DNA from: Streptomyces alboniger
GTDB taxonomy: Bacteria > Actinomycetota > Actinomycetes > Streptomycetales > Streptomycetaceae
DNA: 64,000 nucleotides
Reading direction: 5' to 3'
Assembly: GCF_008704395.1 (NCBI RefSeq)
Contig: NZ_CP023695.1
Span: 2,852,001 to 2,916,000 of the forward strand
In this document: piece after piece, positions 17,363 through 25,969 of the stretch
How the letters are laid out: the number at the start of each line of letters is the position of its first letter
Position numbering within the stretch: the first letter of the stretch is position 1
Position numbers and translations under genes: made by a program
The notes under the pieces: generated by a model
Database searches by the model: none
The model's input: only the letters and a program-made list of their open reading frames with translations
What the model was told of the DNA's origin: nothing

Positions 17363-17378
17363 GGTTTGTAGCCAAACC
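17363..17378. promoter_or_regulatory. 16-bp palindrome in a divergent promoter region
   Basis: GGTTTGTAGCCAAACC, 6-bp arms around TAGC, midway between the Prim-Pol-like gene and the TPR regulator gene. It could be an autoregulatory operator; I know no matching consensus. Confidence 0.35.
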
Positions 17379-17520
17379 CCGTGTGTCGACCCCGTCACAG
17401 CGGGTACGTTCGTGCTCCGCCGGAACAGGGGGCAGCCCCGCGAGGTCCCGTGCGCGGGCGCGGCGTCCAGTGCGCCAGCGTGTGCACGCTCCGGCACGCT
17501 CCGCACGAGAGGGTCCGGCC

Positions 17521-19023
17521 ATGGCGTCCTCACCGTCCTCACCGATGGCATCGTCCACTCGGTCCCCACGACCGAACCTCGCCTTCCGGCAGCTGCGCGG
17601 GCACCGCTCGCCCGGTGAGTTCGCCGCCGCGGTCCGGCGGGCCGCTCGCGAGATCGGCGAGCGGGTCAGCTGCGACGCGCGGTACGTGGGACGCGTGGAG
17701 GCGGGGGAGATCCGCTGCCCCAACTACGCCTACGAGCGGGTGTTCCTGCACATGTTCCCCGGCCGGACGCTGGCCGACCTGGGGTTCGCGCCCCGCGCGC
17801 AGGTCCGGGGGAGGGCGGCGCGCACGGACTCCGAAGCACCGCCCTCCCCCACCGTGATCCGCCCCCGGGGAACCCGTCAGCCCAGCACTACGAACAAGCC
17901 GCACACCACGATCCAGTTGTACGAGTCCCATCCGTCCGGGTCCGACCCCCGCGCCTGCGATCCGTACGCGATCCAGACTCACGAGGAGAGCGACGTGCAA
18001 CGTCGCGCATTCATGACCGGCTCGACCGCCACCGTGGCCGTCGCGTCCCTCGGCCCCATCGGGCTCGCCCTGGGCGGCCCCGCCGAGGCCACCACCCGGC
18101 ACGGCCGCAGGATCGGCGAGGCCGAGGTGGACGCGGTCGAGGAGGCCGTGCGCAAGATCAGGCTGCTCGACGACCGGCACGGCGCCGACGGCCTCTACCG
18201 CCGCGCGGCCGCCCCGCTGCGCACCGCCTACGCCCTGCTCGACGCGGGCACGACCCGGCAGTCCACCTCGGACCGGCTGCACTCGGGCGCCGGTGAACTG
18301 GCCATCTCGGTCGGCTGGCTGGCGCACGACTCGGGCCGCTTCGACGACGCCCGTTCGCACTACGCCGAGGCCCTCGCCACGGCGCGGGTCGCCGGGGACC
18401 CGGCCCTGGAGGCGCACGCCTTCTGCAACACCGCCTTCCTCGCGCGGGACGCGGGCCGGCCCCGGGAGGCGGTGCGGGCGGCGCAGGCGGCCACCCGGGC
18501 GGCCCGCCACCACGGCTCGCAGCGACTGCTCTCGCTGCTCGCGCTGCGGGAGGCCGGGGGCTGGGCGGGGCTCGGCGACCGGGCGGGGTGCGAGCAGTCG
18601 CTGACCCGCGCGCACGCCCTCTTCGACCGCGGGGGCTCGGACGCCGACCCGGAGTGGATGAGCTTCTACGGCCGGGCCGAGCTGGAGGGCCTTGAGGCGC
18701 AGTGCTGGTCGGCGCTCGGCGACTGGGCGCGGGCGGCCCGGCACGCGCGGCGCGCGGCGGCCACGGCGTCCTCGCAGACCCCCCAGTTCACCCGGAACAT
18801 CGCGCTCTACACCGCCGAGCTGGCCGACGACCTGGCCCGCGCGGGCCGCCCCGACGAGGCGGCGACGGCGGGCCTGCGGGTCCTCGCGCTCCTCGACGAG
18901 GTGCAGTCCTCCCGCATCCAGGCCATGCTCGCCACGACGGCGCGGGTGCTGCTGCCGCACCGCAGGGCCCCGGGGGTGGGGGGCTTCCTGGAGCGCCACG
19001 CCTCGCTGCCACGGGCGGTGTAG
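17521..19023 (+). CDS. helix-turn-helix/TPR regulatory protein with internal twin-Arg segment
   Basis: 500 residues. The N-terminus (about 15-85) holds a helix-turn-helix-like domain (SPGEFAAAVRRAAREIGERV...YVGRVEAGEIRCPNY). Next comes a linker, then VQRRAFMTGSTATVAVASLG (about 160), which looks like a Tat-type signal but sits inside the protein. The C-terminal 330 residues are Ala-rich TPR-like helices (HSGAGELAISVGWLAHDSGR, FDDARSHYAEALATARVAGD). This architecture is common in Streptomyces regulators related to NsdA-type TPR proteins. ATG at 17521. Function unknown. The 3' end runs into a 22-bp tandem repeat. Confidence 0.75.
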   Translation: MASSPSSPMASSTRSPRPNLAFRQLRGHRSPGEFAAAVRRAAREIGERVSCDARYVGRVEAGEIRCPNYAYERVFLHMFPGRTLADLGFAPRAQVRGRAARTDSEAPPSPTVIRPRGTRQPSTTNKPHTTIQLYESHPSGSDPRACDPYAIQTHEESDVQRRAFMTGSTATVAVASLGPIGLALGGPAEATTRHGRRIGEAEVDAVEEAVRKIRLLDDRHGADGLYRRAAAPLRTAYALLDAGTTRQSTSDRLHSGAGELAISVGWLAHDSGRFDDARSHYAEALATARVAGDPALEAHAFCNTAFLARDAGRPREAVRAAQAATRAARHHGSQRLLSLLALREAGGWAGLGDRAGCEQSLTRAHALFDRGGSDADPEWMSFYGRAELEGLEAQCWSALGDWARAARHARRAAATASSQTPQFTRNIALYTAELADDLARAGRPDEAATAGLRVLALLDEVQSSRIQAMLATTARVLLPHRRAPGVGGFLERHASLPRAV

Positions 19024-19083
19024 ACGTACGTACGTAGCGCTGTGGACGTACGTACATAGCGGTGTGGACGTACGTATGCATGG
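19018..19083. repeat. three tandem 22-bp repeats with ACGTACGTA core
   Basis: Three imperfect units at 19018-19039, 19040-19061 and 19062-19083, each with (T/G)GGACGTACGTA-type core. The first unit includes the stop codon of the upstream gene. ACGTACGT is self-complementary, so each unit also holds a short palindrome. Confidence 0.85.
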
Positions 19084-19093
19084 GCCTGGACCG

Positions 19094-19687
19094 CTAGGCC
19101 AGGTGGCCCGTCTCGTTCCACGATTCGATGGCGGGCTCTCCGTAGGCCCAGCCCAGGACCGAGAGGGACGTCGGGTTGAGGCGGATGCGGGCCGCGAAGT
19201 CGATGCCCTGGCCGAGCCAGCGCGCGCCGAGGACGCGCAGGATGTGGCCGTGCGCGAAGACCAGGACATCGCGGTCGGCGCTCCTGGCCCACTCCACCAC
19301 CTCGTCCGCGCGCGCGGAGACCTCCGCGAGCGTCTCGCCCCCCGGGACGCCGTCCCGCCAGATCATCCAGCCGGGGCGGACCGCCCGGATGTCGTCCGGG
19401 GTCATGCCGTCGTAGTCGCCGTAGTCGAACTCCATGAGCATGTCCCACGGCTCGGCGCGCTCTCCGAAGCCGGCGATCTCGCAGGTCTCCCGCGCGCGGG
19501 AGAGCGGGCTCGTGCGCACCTCGACGTCCGGCAGGCCGTCGTAGGGCGCGCGGTGCAGCCGCTCGCCCAGGAGCTTCGCGCCGCGGCGGCCCTCGTCGAG
19601 GAGCGGGATGTCCGTCCTGCCGGTGTGCTTCCCGGACAGTGACCATTCCGTCTGTCCGTGCCGGGCCAGCAGGATGCGGGGTGCCAT
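19094..19687 (-). CDS. histidine phosphatase family protein
   Basis: 197 residues of the phosphoglycerate-mutase-like branch-1 superfamily. The phosphohistidine motif is [11 protein letters not shown] near the N-terminus. The second catalytic His is in [18 protein letters not shown], with conserved Arg in [12 protein letters not shown] and Glu in [14 protein letters not shown]. Cytosolic. Substrate cannot be told from sequence; acid-phosphatase and glucosyl-3-phosphoglycerate-phosphatase-like members look alike. ATG at 19687. Confidence 0.88.
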   Translation of the reverse strand: MAPRILLARHGQTEWSLSGKHTGRTDIPLLDEGRRGAKLLGERLHRAPYDGLPDVEVRTSPLSRARETCEIAGFGERAEPWDMLMEFDYGDYDGMTPDDIRAVRPGWMIWRDGVPGGETLAEVSARADEVVEWARSADRDVLVFAHGHILRVLGARWLGQGIDFAARIRLNPTSLSVLGWAYGEPAIESWNETGHLA

Positions 19688-19722
19688 GGGCGTGACCTCT
19701 CCACGTTGTCGCTTCTCGCGGT

Positions 19723-19785
19723 TGCTGCTTTTCGCTGCTCTGATGCTGCTTTTTGCTGCTCTGGTGCTGCGTTATTGCTGTGCGA
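19723..19785. repeat. three tandem 21-bp T-rich repeats in a low-GC intergenic region
   Basis: Units at 19723-19743, 19744-19764 and 19765-19785, sharing TGCTGC and GCTG(C/T) blocks. They sit in the 339-bp gap between the divergent phosphatase and PAP2 genes, which is much less GC-rich than its neighbours. An open frame from ATG 19686 would read the repeat as hydrophobic heptads ([16 protein letters not shown]), but its codon bias is poor and I do not call it a gene. Confidence 0.75.
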
Positions 19786-20026
19786 TTGTCGAGTACTTGC
19801 TGTGCTTTTACGGCCTTTTTGCCGCCTTGTACGGATACGAAGCGTCCGTCACTCCATCATCACCCACCCTTGATCGGACACTCACACGGCCTGGCAACCC
19901 GACGGCCGATCTGAGCGTCCCCTACCAGCGGGGGACGCCTCGGCGACCTTCGCGTACGCCGTAAAGTGATGCGGCGGCCGACGCCGAGTCAGCCGAGTGA
20001 ACAGACACGATGGGGGAACGAACCGG

Positions 20027-21046
20027 ATGCCGAAGACCGACGTGCCAGGCACCGGGCGCATACCCGAACACCCGCTCCGGTGGTGGACGGAGCTGCCCTT
20101 GATCGTGCTGGTGTACGCCGCCTACTCGGCGGGGCGGCTGCTCGCCCGGGGGGACGTCGCCGGCGCCGTCGACAACGGCATCGGCATCCTCAGGGCCGAG
20201 CAGTTCCTGCGGCTCGACGCGGAGAGCCCGCTGAACCGTCTCTTCACCGCCCACGCCTGGATCGGCGTCCCCGCCGACTTCTGGTACGCCTCGCTGCACT
20301 ACCTCGTCACGCCCGCCGTCCTGATCTGGCTCTTCCGCAGCCGCGCGGTGCACTACCGCGCCGCACGCGCGTGGCTGATGATCTCCACCATGATCGGCCT
20401 GGTCGGCTTCACGCTCATGCCGACCTGCCCGCCGCGACTGCTCAGCGCGGGCCACGGCTTCGTCGACACCATGGCCCAGTACAGCGGCTACGGCTGGTGG
20501 GGCGCCGAGGCGAGCGCGCCGCGCGGGCTCGGCGGCATGACCAACCAGTACGCGGCCATGCCCAGCCTGCACGTGGGGTGGGCGCTGTGGTGCGGGGTGA
20601 TGCTGTGGCGGCACGGGCGCTCGCCGTTGATGCGGGTCGCCGCGGTCGGCTATCCGCTCATCACCACGCTCGTGGTGATGGGCACCGCCAACCACTACTT
20701 CTTCGACGCGGTCGCGGGCGGCGTCGTGATGGGCATCGGGCTGCTGCTCGTACGGCCTGTGCGGCGGCTCGCGGAGCCGGTCATGGCACGGCTGCGGGCG
20801 CGATTCGCAGGGGGTTCCGGGGGCTCGTCGGCCGCTGAGTCTTCCGTTTCCGGTGCCTCGTCCGCCACAGAGTCTTCCGTTTCCGGGGCCTCCTCCGCCA
20901 CAGACTCCTCAATTGTCAGTGGCGGGTGCCAGACTTCGACGGGTGAGCGACTTCCCCGACAGCGCAAGCACAGTGCCGGCCCAAGCGCCGAGCCGAGCGC
21001 CGGCCCCGCCGAGGCGGCGGACAGCGCTGCGGCACCGGCTCGCTGA
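20027..21046 (+). CDS. PAP2-superfamily integral membrane phosphatase/transferase
   Basis: 339 residues with about six membrane spans in the first 265. The catalytic His motifs of the AUR1/PAP2 type are visible: PSLHVGWALW and NHYFFDAVAGG (His and Asp). It may act as a lipid phosphatase or inositol-phosphoryl transferase; the substrate is not deducible. ATG at 20027 with GGGGGAA upstream. The C-terminal tail is low complexity and contains two in-frame 11-residue repeats (ESSVSGASSAT). Its last 104 nt overlap the nuclease gene in another frame, so the extreme tail may be a chance extension. Confidence 0.85.
   Translation: MPKTDVPGTGRIPEHPLRWWTELPLIVLVYAAYSAGRLLARGDVAGAVDNGIGILRAEQFLRLDAESPLNRLFTAHAWIGVPADFWYASLHYLVTPAVLIWLFRSRAVHYRAARAWLMISTMIGLVGFTLMPTCPPRLLSAGHGFVDTMAQYSGYGWWGAEASAPRGLGGMTNQYAAMPSLHVGWALWCGVMLWRHGRSPLMRVAAVGYPLITTLVVMGTANHYFFDAVAGGVVMGIGLLLVRPVRRLAEPVMARLRARFAGGSGGSSAAESSVSGASSATESSVSGASSATDSSIVSGGCQTSTGERLPRQRKHSAGPSAEPSAGPAEAADSAAAPAR
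20837..20902. repeat. two tandem 33-bp repeats at the 3' end of the PAP2 gene
   Basis: Units at 20837-20869 and 20870-20902 differ at two positions and encode ESSVSGASSAT twice. They end 10 bp before a damage-type promoter at 20913. Confidence 0.9.
20913..20935 (+). promoter_or_regulatory. RecA-NDp-like (PafBC-type) DNA-damage promoter
   Basis: TTGTCAGTG at 20913-20921, 8 nt, then CAGACT at 20930-20935. The family consensus from mycobacterial and Streptomyces recA-type promoters is TTGTCAGTG-N8-TAnnnT; only the first base of the -10 element differs. A start point 7-8 nt downstream would fall on the GTG at 20943, giving a leaderless mRNA. Motif match is seen; inducibility is inference. Confidence 0.65.
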
Positions 21047-22172
21047 GCTGCGCGGCGCCGACGTCCCCGCACAGCCGCTGGACGCCCGGGCGCTCGCCGC
21101 GCTCGCGGCCAACCCCGGGTGCAGACGGCGGGCGTTGCTGGACGGGGCGGGCGTGGACAAGACGGCGCTCGCCCGGTCGCTCGGCTCGCCCTCCGGTTTC
21201 GGGCAGTCCCAGTTCGCCTTCATGCGGGGGAACGCGTTCGAGGCCCGGGTCAAGGCCGACGGCGGCGCGGAGCTGCTGCGGCTGACGCACGGGCGCCTGG
21301 GCGGCGGGCCCGAGCCCGCCCCCGGCGAATCCGCCGTGCCCGAGCTGGCGGCGGCGGGCCCCGAGGGGCGGGCGGCCCGCACGGCGCTCGCGCTGCGTGA
21401 GGCGACGGAGTCCGGGGGCTGGACGCTCCTCGACCATCCCATGCTGGCGCTCGACGTCGCGGGGACGCTCGCCTTCCTGGAGCCGGACGCGGTGGTCGTC
21501 CATCCCGACGGCGGCTGGACGGTCGTCGAGATCAAGTCCTTCCCGATGATCGACGGTTCGGCGGACGCGGCGAAGGTGGGGGCGGCGGCGCGCCAGGCCG
21601 CGGTGTACGCACTGGCGCTGGAGCGGGTGGCGGAGCGCCTCGACCCGGCCCCGCCGGTCCGGCACCACGTCCTGCTGGTCTGCCCCAAGGACTTCTCGAA
21701 CCTCCCCACGGCGTCGGCGATCGACGTCCGCAAGCAGCTGTCGGTGACCCGGCGCCAGCTGGCCCGCCTCACCCGCGTCGAGGACATCGCGGCGGAGCTT
21801 CCCGAGGGCGTCACCTTCGACGTCCGCCGCCCCGCCGCCGAACTGACGGCGGCCGTGGAGGCGGTCCCCGCGACCTACGCCCCCGAGTGCCTGTCCGCCT
21901 GCGAGCTGGCCTTCCACTGCCGTGCGCGCGCCCGCGAGGAGGGCGAGGTGACGTCCCTGGGCCGCGCGATCCGCGGCGAGCTGGGGGGTCTCACCACGGT
22001 CAGCGCCGTCTTGGCGGCGGCCGGGGTGGGTTCCGAGGGGGCGGGGGGCCGGGAGGACCCGGGGGATCCGGCGGTGGCGGCGCTGCGGAGGGCGGCGGGG
22101 TTGCGGGCGGAGGCGTTGGCCGGCGGGAGCGCGTTGACTGGCGGGGGCGCCTTGGGGGGTGCGTCTTGCTGA
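20943..22172 (+). CDS. Cas4/RecB-like PD-(D/E)XK nuclease with probable 4Fe-4S cluster
   Basis: 409 residues from GTG 20943. All elements of a RecB-family Fe-S exonuclease can be placed. Cys60 (GCRRRALL) is a first cluster ligand, and GNAFEARV (Glu100) follows. The PD-(D/E)XK core is Asp182 (EPDAVVV) and Glu196-x-Lys198 (TVVEIKSF). The QxxxY motif is Gln218 to Tyr222 (RQAAVYALAL). A C-terminal triad Cys316-x3-Cys320-x5-Cys326 (CLSACELAFHC) completes the cluster, as in Cas4, AddB and Dna2. No CRISPR or recombinase gene is nearby. It heads a run with a protein of unknown family and an SF1 helicase and is preceded by a damage-type promoter. Role: DNA end processing, repair or defence (inference). 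Confidence 0.8.
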   Translation: MSDFPDSASTVPAQAPSRAPAPPRRRTALRHRLAELRGADVPAQPLDARALAALAANPGCRRRALLDGAGVDKTALARSLGSPSGFGQSQFAFMRGNAFEARVKADGGAELLRLTHGRLGGGPEPAPGESAVPELAAAGPEGRAARTALALREATESGGWTLLDHPMLALDVAGTLAFLEPDAVVVHPDGGWTVVEIKSFPMIDGSADAAKVGAAARQAAVYALALERVAERLDPAPPVRHHVLLVCPKDFSNLPTASAIDVRKQLSVTRRQLARLTRVEDIAAELPEGVTFDVRRPAAELTAAVEAVPATYAPECLSACELAFHCRARAREEGEVTSLGRAIRGELGGLTTVSAVLAAAGVGSEGAGGREDPGDPAVAALRRAAGLRAEALAGGSALTGGGALGGASC

Positions 22173-22371
22173 GCCCCCTGACGACAGGCGCACGTCACTT
22201 CCCCACCCACCCGCCCTTCTACCCATCGGCGACCGCCCCGTGCCGAGAAGCCCCACCGCGCAGCGGCGGGGCAGGAGATGGCGCCCCGCGCGCGAAGGCG
22301 GCCGGAGGGCCCCGCGCCCCCCGCGCAGGGGACGCCCCGGGGCCCCGCGGCCCACTGGAAGGAGAGCACCC

Positions 22372-23967
22372 GTGTCGCTGATCGACAGCCTCGCCCGACT
22401 GGAAGCGGTCACCGCGGACCGCGCCCAGCCGAGAGCGACGACCCGGCACCGGCACATCTCCGACCGCCCCCTCGTCCTCGTCCCGCTCACCACCGCCGGC
22501 GAGGCGGGCGCCCCCCTCGGCGCCCTCGTGGGGACGGAGCGCACCTCGCCCCGTCTCCTCGTCGTGCCCCAGCCCCGCGACCGCGACCTCCGCTTCGCGT
22601 TCCTCGCGCAGCTCGCCGAGATCGTCCTGCCGTACATCGAGTCGTACGCGGACGACGTCGAGGCCGCCGAGCGCAGCGAGACCGACCCGGAGACCGGAAA
22701 GCGCGTCAAGGTGGAGGTCGAACTCTGCGCGGACGCCCCGCAGTTGATCGTCCCGAGCCGCGCCGGCATCGAGTACGTACGGCTCCTCGGCCGCTCCATG
22801 CGCTTTCGCCGCACCGCCGAGCAGGACCCCGACACGCCCTACCCCGCGCCTCCCCGCGTGCCGCTCCTCGGCCGCTGGCTGACGCACTTCGGGGAGCGCG
22901 CCCGCGTCCCCGGCTCATCGCTGCTGGTGGCCATGACCGAGCTGCTGTCGCGGCACTGGGCCACCGGCCAGTCCAGCCTGGAGGACCAGCACCTGGGCGC
23001 CCTGCTCGCCTGGATCGAGGCCCCGGAGGGCGCCTCGGGCTCCGCGGCCGCGCTCCGCGCCGAACTGGCGCGCGACAAGGACGGCCAGCTGCTGTGCCCG
23101 CCCGCGGGCCCGGCCACGGACCCGGCGTTCGACAACGACCTGCTCGCCCCGGCCATCGAGCGCTACGACCGCGCCCGCACCGCCCTGGCCGCCGCCGAGG
23201 ACGGCATCGAGGCGGACGAGCGGCTGGCGGCGCTCACGGCCGCCGAGCGGGAGATCCACGCCCTGGTCGAGAGCAGGACCCGCCCCACCTGGGACGCCGT
23301 GTGGCGCGGCCTCGACGCCCTGTGCACCCTGCCCGTCGCCGCGCACGACGCGGACCGGTGGACCCGCGACCGCTGGTCGTTCACCGGGCACCGCGACCGC
23401 GTGACGGCGGGCGAACCCCCGCAGCCCCGCGTCGACGACGCGATCACCGCGGCGAACAAGTTGGCCACGCGGGAGCGCGAGCAGGCCCGCCTCGACGCCC
23501 AAGAAGCCCTGGACGACCCGCTGGTGATGGCGGGCCGCCGCCTCGCGGGCGAGGCCTTCGCGGGCGAGGTGACGGAGGTCGTGATGGCGTACAGCGAGGC
23601 CAGGACGCCGAGGCCGCGCCCCCTGGTCAGCGTCCGCACGGAGGACCGCCCCCACCTCGGCGAGCGCACGAAGGTGTACCGCTCGCTCCAGGGCAAGCCG
23701 CAGACGGCCGAGTTCGTGGCGTACGAGAGCGTGGGCGGCGAGGAGACGGTCGTACTGCGTCTCACCGACAAGATGGGCCGCGGCAAGGAGCCCGAGCCCG
23801 GGTCCGTTCCCGAGAAGGGTGAGCGGATCTGCTGGACGCTCTTCGAGCACGAGCAGCGCGGCGGCCCCAAGCTGCCCGACCCCGAGGCCACCCCGTGGAC
23901 GCACGGCGGGCCGCCGTCGGACGCCGCGGAGTCCCCTGACCCCGTGACCGCGGAGGACGCCCTGTGA
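22372..23967 (+). CDS. unknown protein of the nuclease-helicase operon
   Basis: 531 residues from GTG 22372 with GGAAGGAG at 22357-22364. I do not recognise a domain. The first 120 residues look alpha/beta (RPLVLVPLTTAG, PRLLVVPQP, AQLAEIVLPYIESYADDVE). The middle is helical and charged (RYDRARTALAAAEDGIEADE; ITAANKLATREREQARLDAQ). The last 120 residues look beta-rich (PRPLVSVRTEDRP, KPQTAEFVAYESVGGEETVV) with an acidic tail. No signal peptide or membrane span. It overlaps the helicase start by 3-4 nt, so stoichiometric synthesis is likely. Probably a structural or DNA-binding partner of the nuclease and helicase. Confidence 0.8.
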   Translation: MSLIDSLARLEAVTADRAQPRATTRHRHISDRPLVLVPLTTAGEAGAPLGALVGTERTSPRLLVVPQPRDRDLRFAFLAQLAEIVLPYIESYADDVEAAERSETDPETGKRVKVEVELCADAPQLIVPSRAGIEYVRLLGRSMRFRRTAEQDPDTPYPAPPRVPLLGRWLTHFGERARVPGSSLLVAMTELLSRHWATGQSSLEDQHLGALLAWIEAPEGASGSAAALRAELARDKDGQLLCPPAGPATDPAFDNDLLAPAIERYDRARTALAAAEDGIEADERLAALTAAEREIHALVESRTRPTWDAVWRGLDALCTLPVAAHDADRWTRDRWSFTGHRDRVTAGEPPQPRVDDAITAANKLATREREQARLDAQEALDDPLVMAGRRLAGEAFAGEVTEVVMAYSEARTPRPRPLVSVRTEDRPHLGERTKVYRSLQGKPQTAEFVAYESVGGEETVVLRLTDKMGRGKEPEPGSVPEKGERICWTLFEHEQRGGPKLPDPEATPWTHGGPPSDAAESPDPVTAEDAL

Positions 23968-25328
23968 TGCAGCTCGCCCCGCCCGCGGGCGGCACCTTCG
24001 ACCCCGGCGCCGAGGCCGCGCGCGCCACGGACGCGATCCTCCACGACACGCTGCACGGCACGCACCGCGGCGTCGTCGTCGACTCCCCGCCGGGCGCGGG
24101 AAAGTCGACGCTGGTGGTCCGCGCGGCGCGTGAACTGGCCGCGGCCGGCCGCCCGCTGATGGTGATCGCGCAGACGAACGCGCAGGTGGACGACCTGGTC
24201 CTGCGGCTCGCCGAGAAGGACCCGGAGCTTCCGGTGGGCCGTCTGCACAGCAGCGACCCCGACCCGTACGACAAGGCGCTCGACGACCTGCCGAACGTGC
24301 GCAAGTCGACCAAGGCGGGCGACCTCGCCGGCCTGGACGTCGTCATCTCGACGGCCGCGAAGTGGGCGCACGTGAAGGTGGACCAGCTCGACGCGCCGTG
24401 GGGGCACGCGATCGTCGACGAGGCGTACCAAATGCGTTCGGACGCGCTGCTCGCCGTGGCGGGGCTCTTCGAGCGGGCGCTGTTCGTGGGGGACCCGGGG
24501 CAGCTCGACCCGTTCTCGATCGTCGGCGCGGAGCAGTGGGCGGGGCTTTCGTACGACCCGTCGGCCTCCGCCGTCACGACGCTGCTCGCCCACAACCCCG
24601 AGCTGCCGCAGCACCGCCTGCCGGTGTCGTGGCGGCTGCCCGCGTCGGCGGCGCCGCTCGTCTCGGGGGCCTTCTACCCGTACACGCCGTTCCGCAGCGG
24701 CACGGCCCATGGGGACCGCGCGCTGAACTTCGCGGTGCCGTCGGACGGTTCGGCGCCGGACCAGGTGATCGACGAGGCGGCGCGGGCGGGCTGGGGTCTG
24801 CTGGAGCTGCCCGCGCGGAACACACCGCGTACGGACCCCGAGGCGGTCCGCGCGCTGGCCCAGGTGGTCCGGCGCCTACTGGACCGGGGCGGCGCGGCCA
24901 CCTCGGAGCGCGGCCCCGACCCTGCCCCGCTCACGGCCGACCGCATCGCCGTCGGCACGGCCCACCGCGACCAGGCGGCAGCGGTCCGCGCGGCCCTCGC
25001 CGACCTCGGCGTCGCGGACGTCACGGTCGACACCGCGAACCGCCTCCAGGGCCGCGAGTACGACGTCACGGTCGTCCTGCACCCACTGTCAGGACGCCCG
25101 GACGCCACGGCCTTCCACCTGGAGACGGGCCGCCTGTGCGTCCTGGCCTCCCGCCACCGGCACGCCTGCATCGTGGTCTGCCGCGCGGGCGTCGAGGCCC
25201 TCCTCGACGACCACCCCTCGACGGAGCCGGTCCAGCTGGGCGTCACGGTGAAGTTCCCTGACGGCTGGGAGGCCAACCACTCGGTGCTTGCGCGGCTGTC
25301 CGAGCACCGGGTGGTCTGGCGTCCCTGA
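23964..25328 (+). CDS. compact SF1 (UPF1/Dna2-like) helicase
   Basis: 454 residues. Walker A VDSPPGAGKST (Lys47), motif Ia-like VIAQTNAQVDDL, Walker B AIVDEAYQM, motif III LFVGDPGQLDP, motif IV region GTAHRDQAAAV, motif V DTANRLQGREYDVTVVLHPL, motif VI LASRHRHACIVV. It is short for SF1 and has no visible accessory domains or nuclease. GTG at 23964 gives a GTGA overlap with the upstream gene; ATG at 23967 is also possible. Placed with a Fe-S RecB-like nuclease, the pair reproduces the parts of Dna2 on separate polypeptides. Confidence 0.85.
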   Translation: MMQLAPPAGGTFDPGAEAARATDAILHDTLHGTHRGVVVDSPPGAGKSTLVVRAARELAAAGRPLMVIAQTNAQVDDLVLRLAEKDPELPVGRLHSSDPDPYDKALDDLPNVRKSTKAGDLAGLDVVISTAAKWAHVKVDQLDAPWGHAIVDEAYQMRSDALLAVAGLFERALFVGDPGQLDPFSIVGAEQWAGLSYDPSASAVTTLLAHNPELPQHRLPVSWRLPASAAPLVSGAFYPYTPFRSGTAHGDRALNFAVPSDGSAPDQVIDEAARAGWGLLELPARNTPRTDPEAVRALAQVVRRLLDRGGAATSERGPDPAPLTADRIAVGTAHRDQAAAVRAALADLGVADVTVDTANRLQGREYDVTVVLHPLSGRPDATAFHLETGRLCVLASRHRHACIVVCRAGVEALLDDHPSTEPVQLGVTVKFPDGWEANHSVLARLSEHRVVWRP

Positions 25329-25621
25329 GTCACGGTGGCGGCCACCCGCCGTACGTGCACGCCCACGCGTTCGGATTGCTGTGGGTCATGCGCTGATCAG
25401 GTGACCAACCAGGGCGAAGCGGGTACCTCCACTCCTTCCGCTCGACGCCAGCCCTCGGCGGACGACGCCCCCCCACGTACGGAGCACCTGGGAGGAGGTA
25501 CGGGGCGCCACCCGCGCCCCTGGCGGGGTCTTATCAGGGCCCACTTGTGCGGCAAGGGAGAATGGAAGACGGTCGGACGCCGTGCAGGCGGCGCGCACGC
25601 ACGTATGAGGAGGACCCCACC

Positions 25622-25969
25622 ATGGCGGAGCCCGAGCGGCCCCGGACCGAACAGCGCATGCGTCCCGCGCCCCTGCTCTTCGAGCCCGCGGAGGCGGCGG
25701 CCGACCCCGAGCACTTCTTCGATCTGGAGTCGATCGAGGACCCCCGTGAGCTGCTCGACCGCGCGACCGAACTGACACACGCGTTCCGTGCCGCGACCGA
25801 CCGGTCCATCGAGTTCCAGGCGATCGCGGCCGCCCAGCTCGCCGACCCCCGCCGCTTCGACCGGCTGACGCCCGCGCTCATCGCGGAGCGCGCGGAGTGG
25901 ACCGAGGACTACGCGAAGAAGATGGTCGAGTTCGGCCGCGACCTGCTGCGCGGGGGCGGCGCCCGCTGA
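25622..25969 (+). CDS. small acidic hypothetical protein
   Basis: 115 residues, ATG at 25622 with GAGGAGG ending eight nt upstream. Helical and charged (FFDLESIEDPRELLDRATEL, FDRLTPALIAERAEWTEDYA), no membrane span, no family recognised. It starts 293 bp after the helicase stop and is probably on its own promoter; the 293-bp gap shows no other gene. Confidence 0.7.
   Translation: MAEPERPRTEQRMRPAPLLFEPAEAAADPEHFFDLESIEDPRELLDRATELTHAFRAATDRSIEFQAIAAAQLADPRRFDRLTPALIAERAEWTEDYAKKMVEFGRDLLRGGGAR

Noticed and set aside
20943..22172. CRISPR-Cas locus, because the nuclease looks like Cas4
   Set aside because: No repeat-spacer array and no cas1/cas2 or effector gene in the window.
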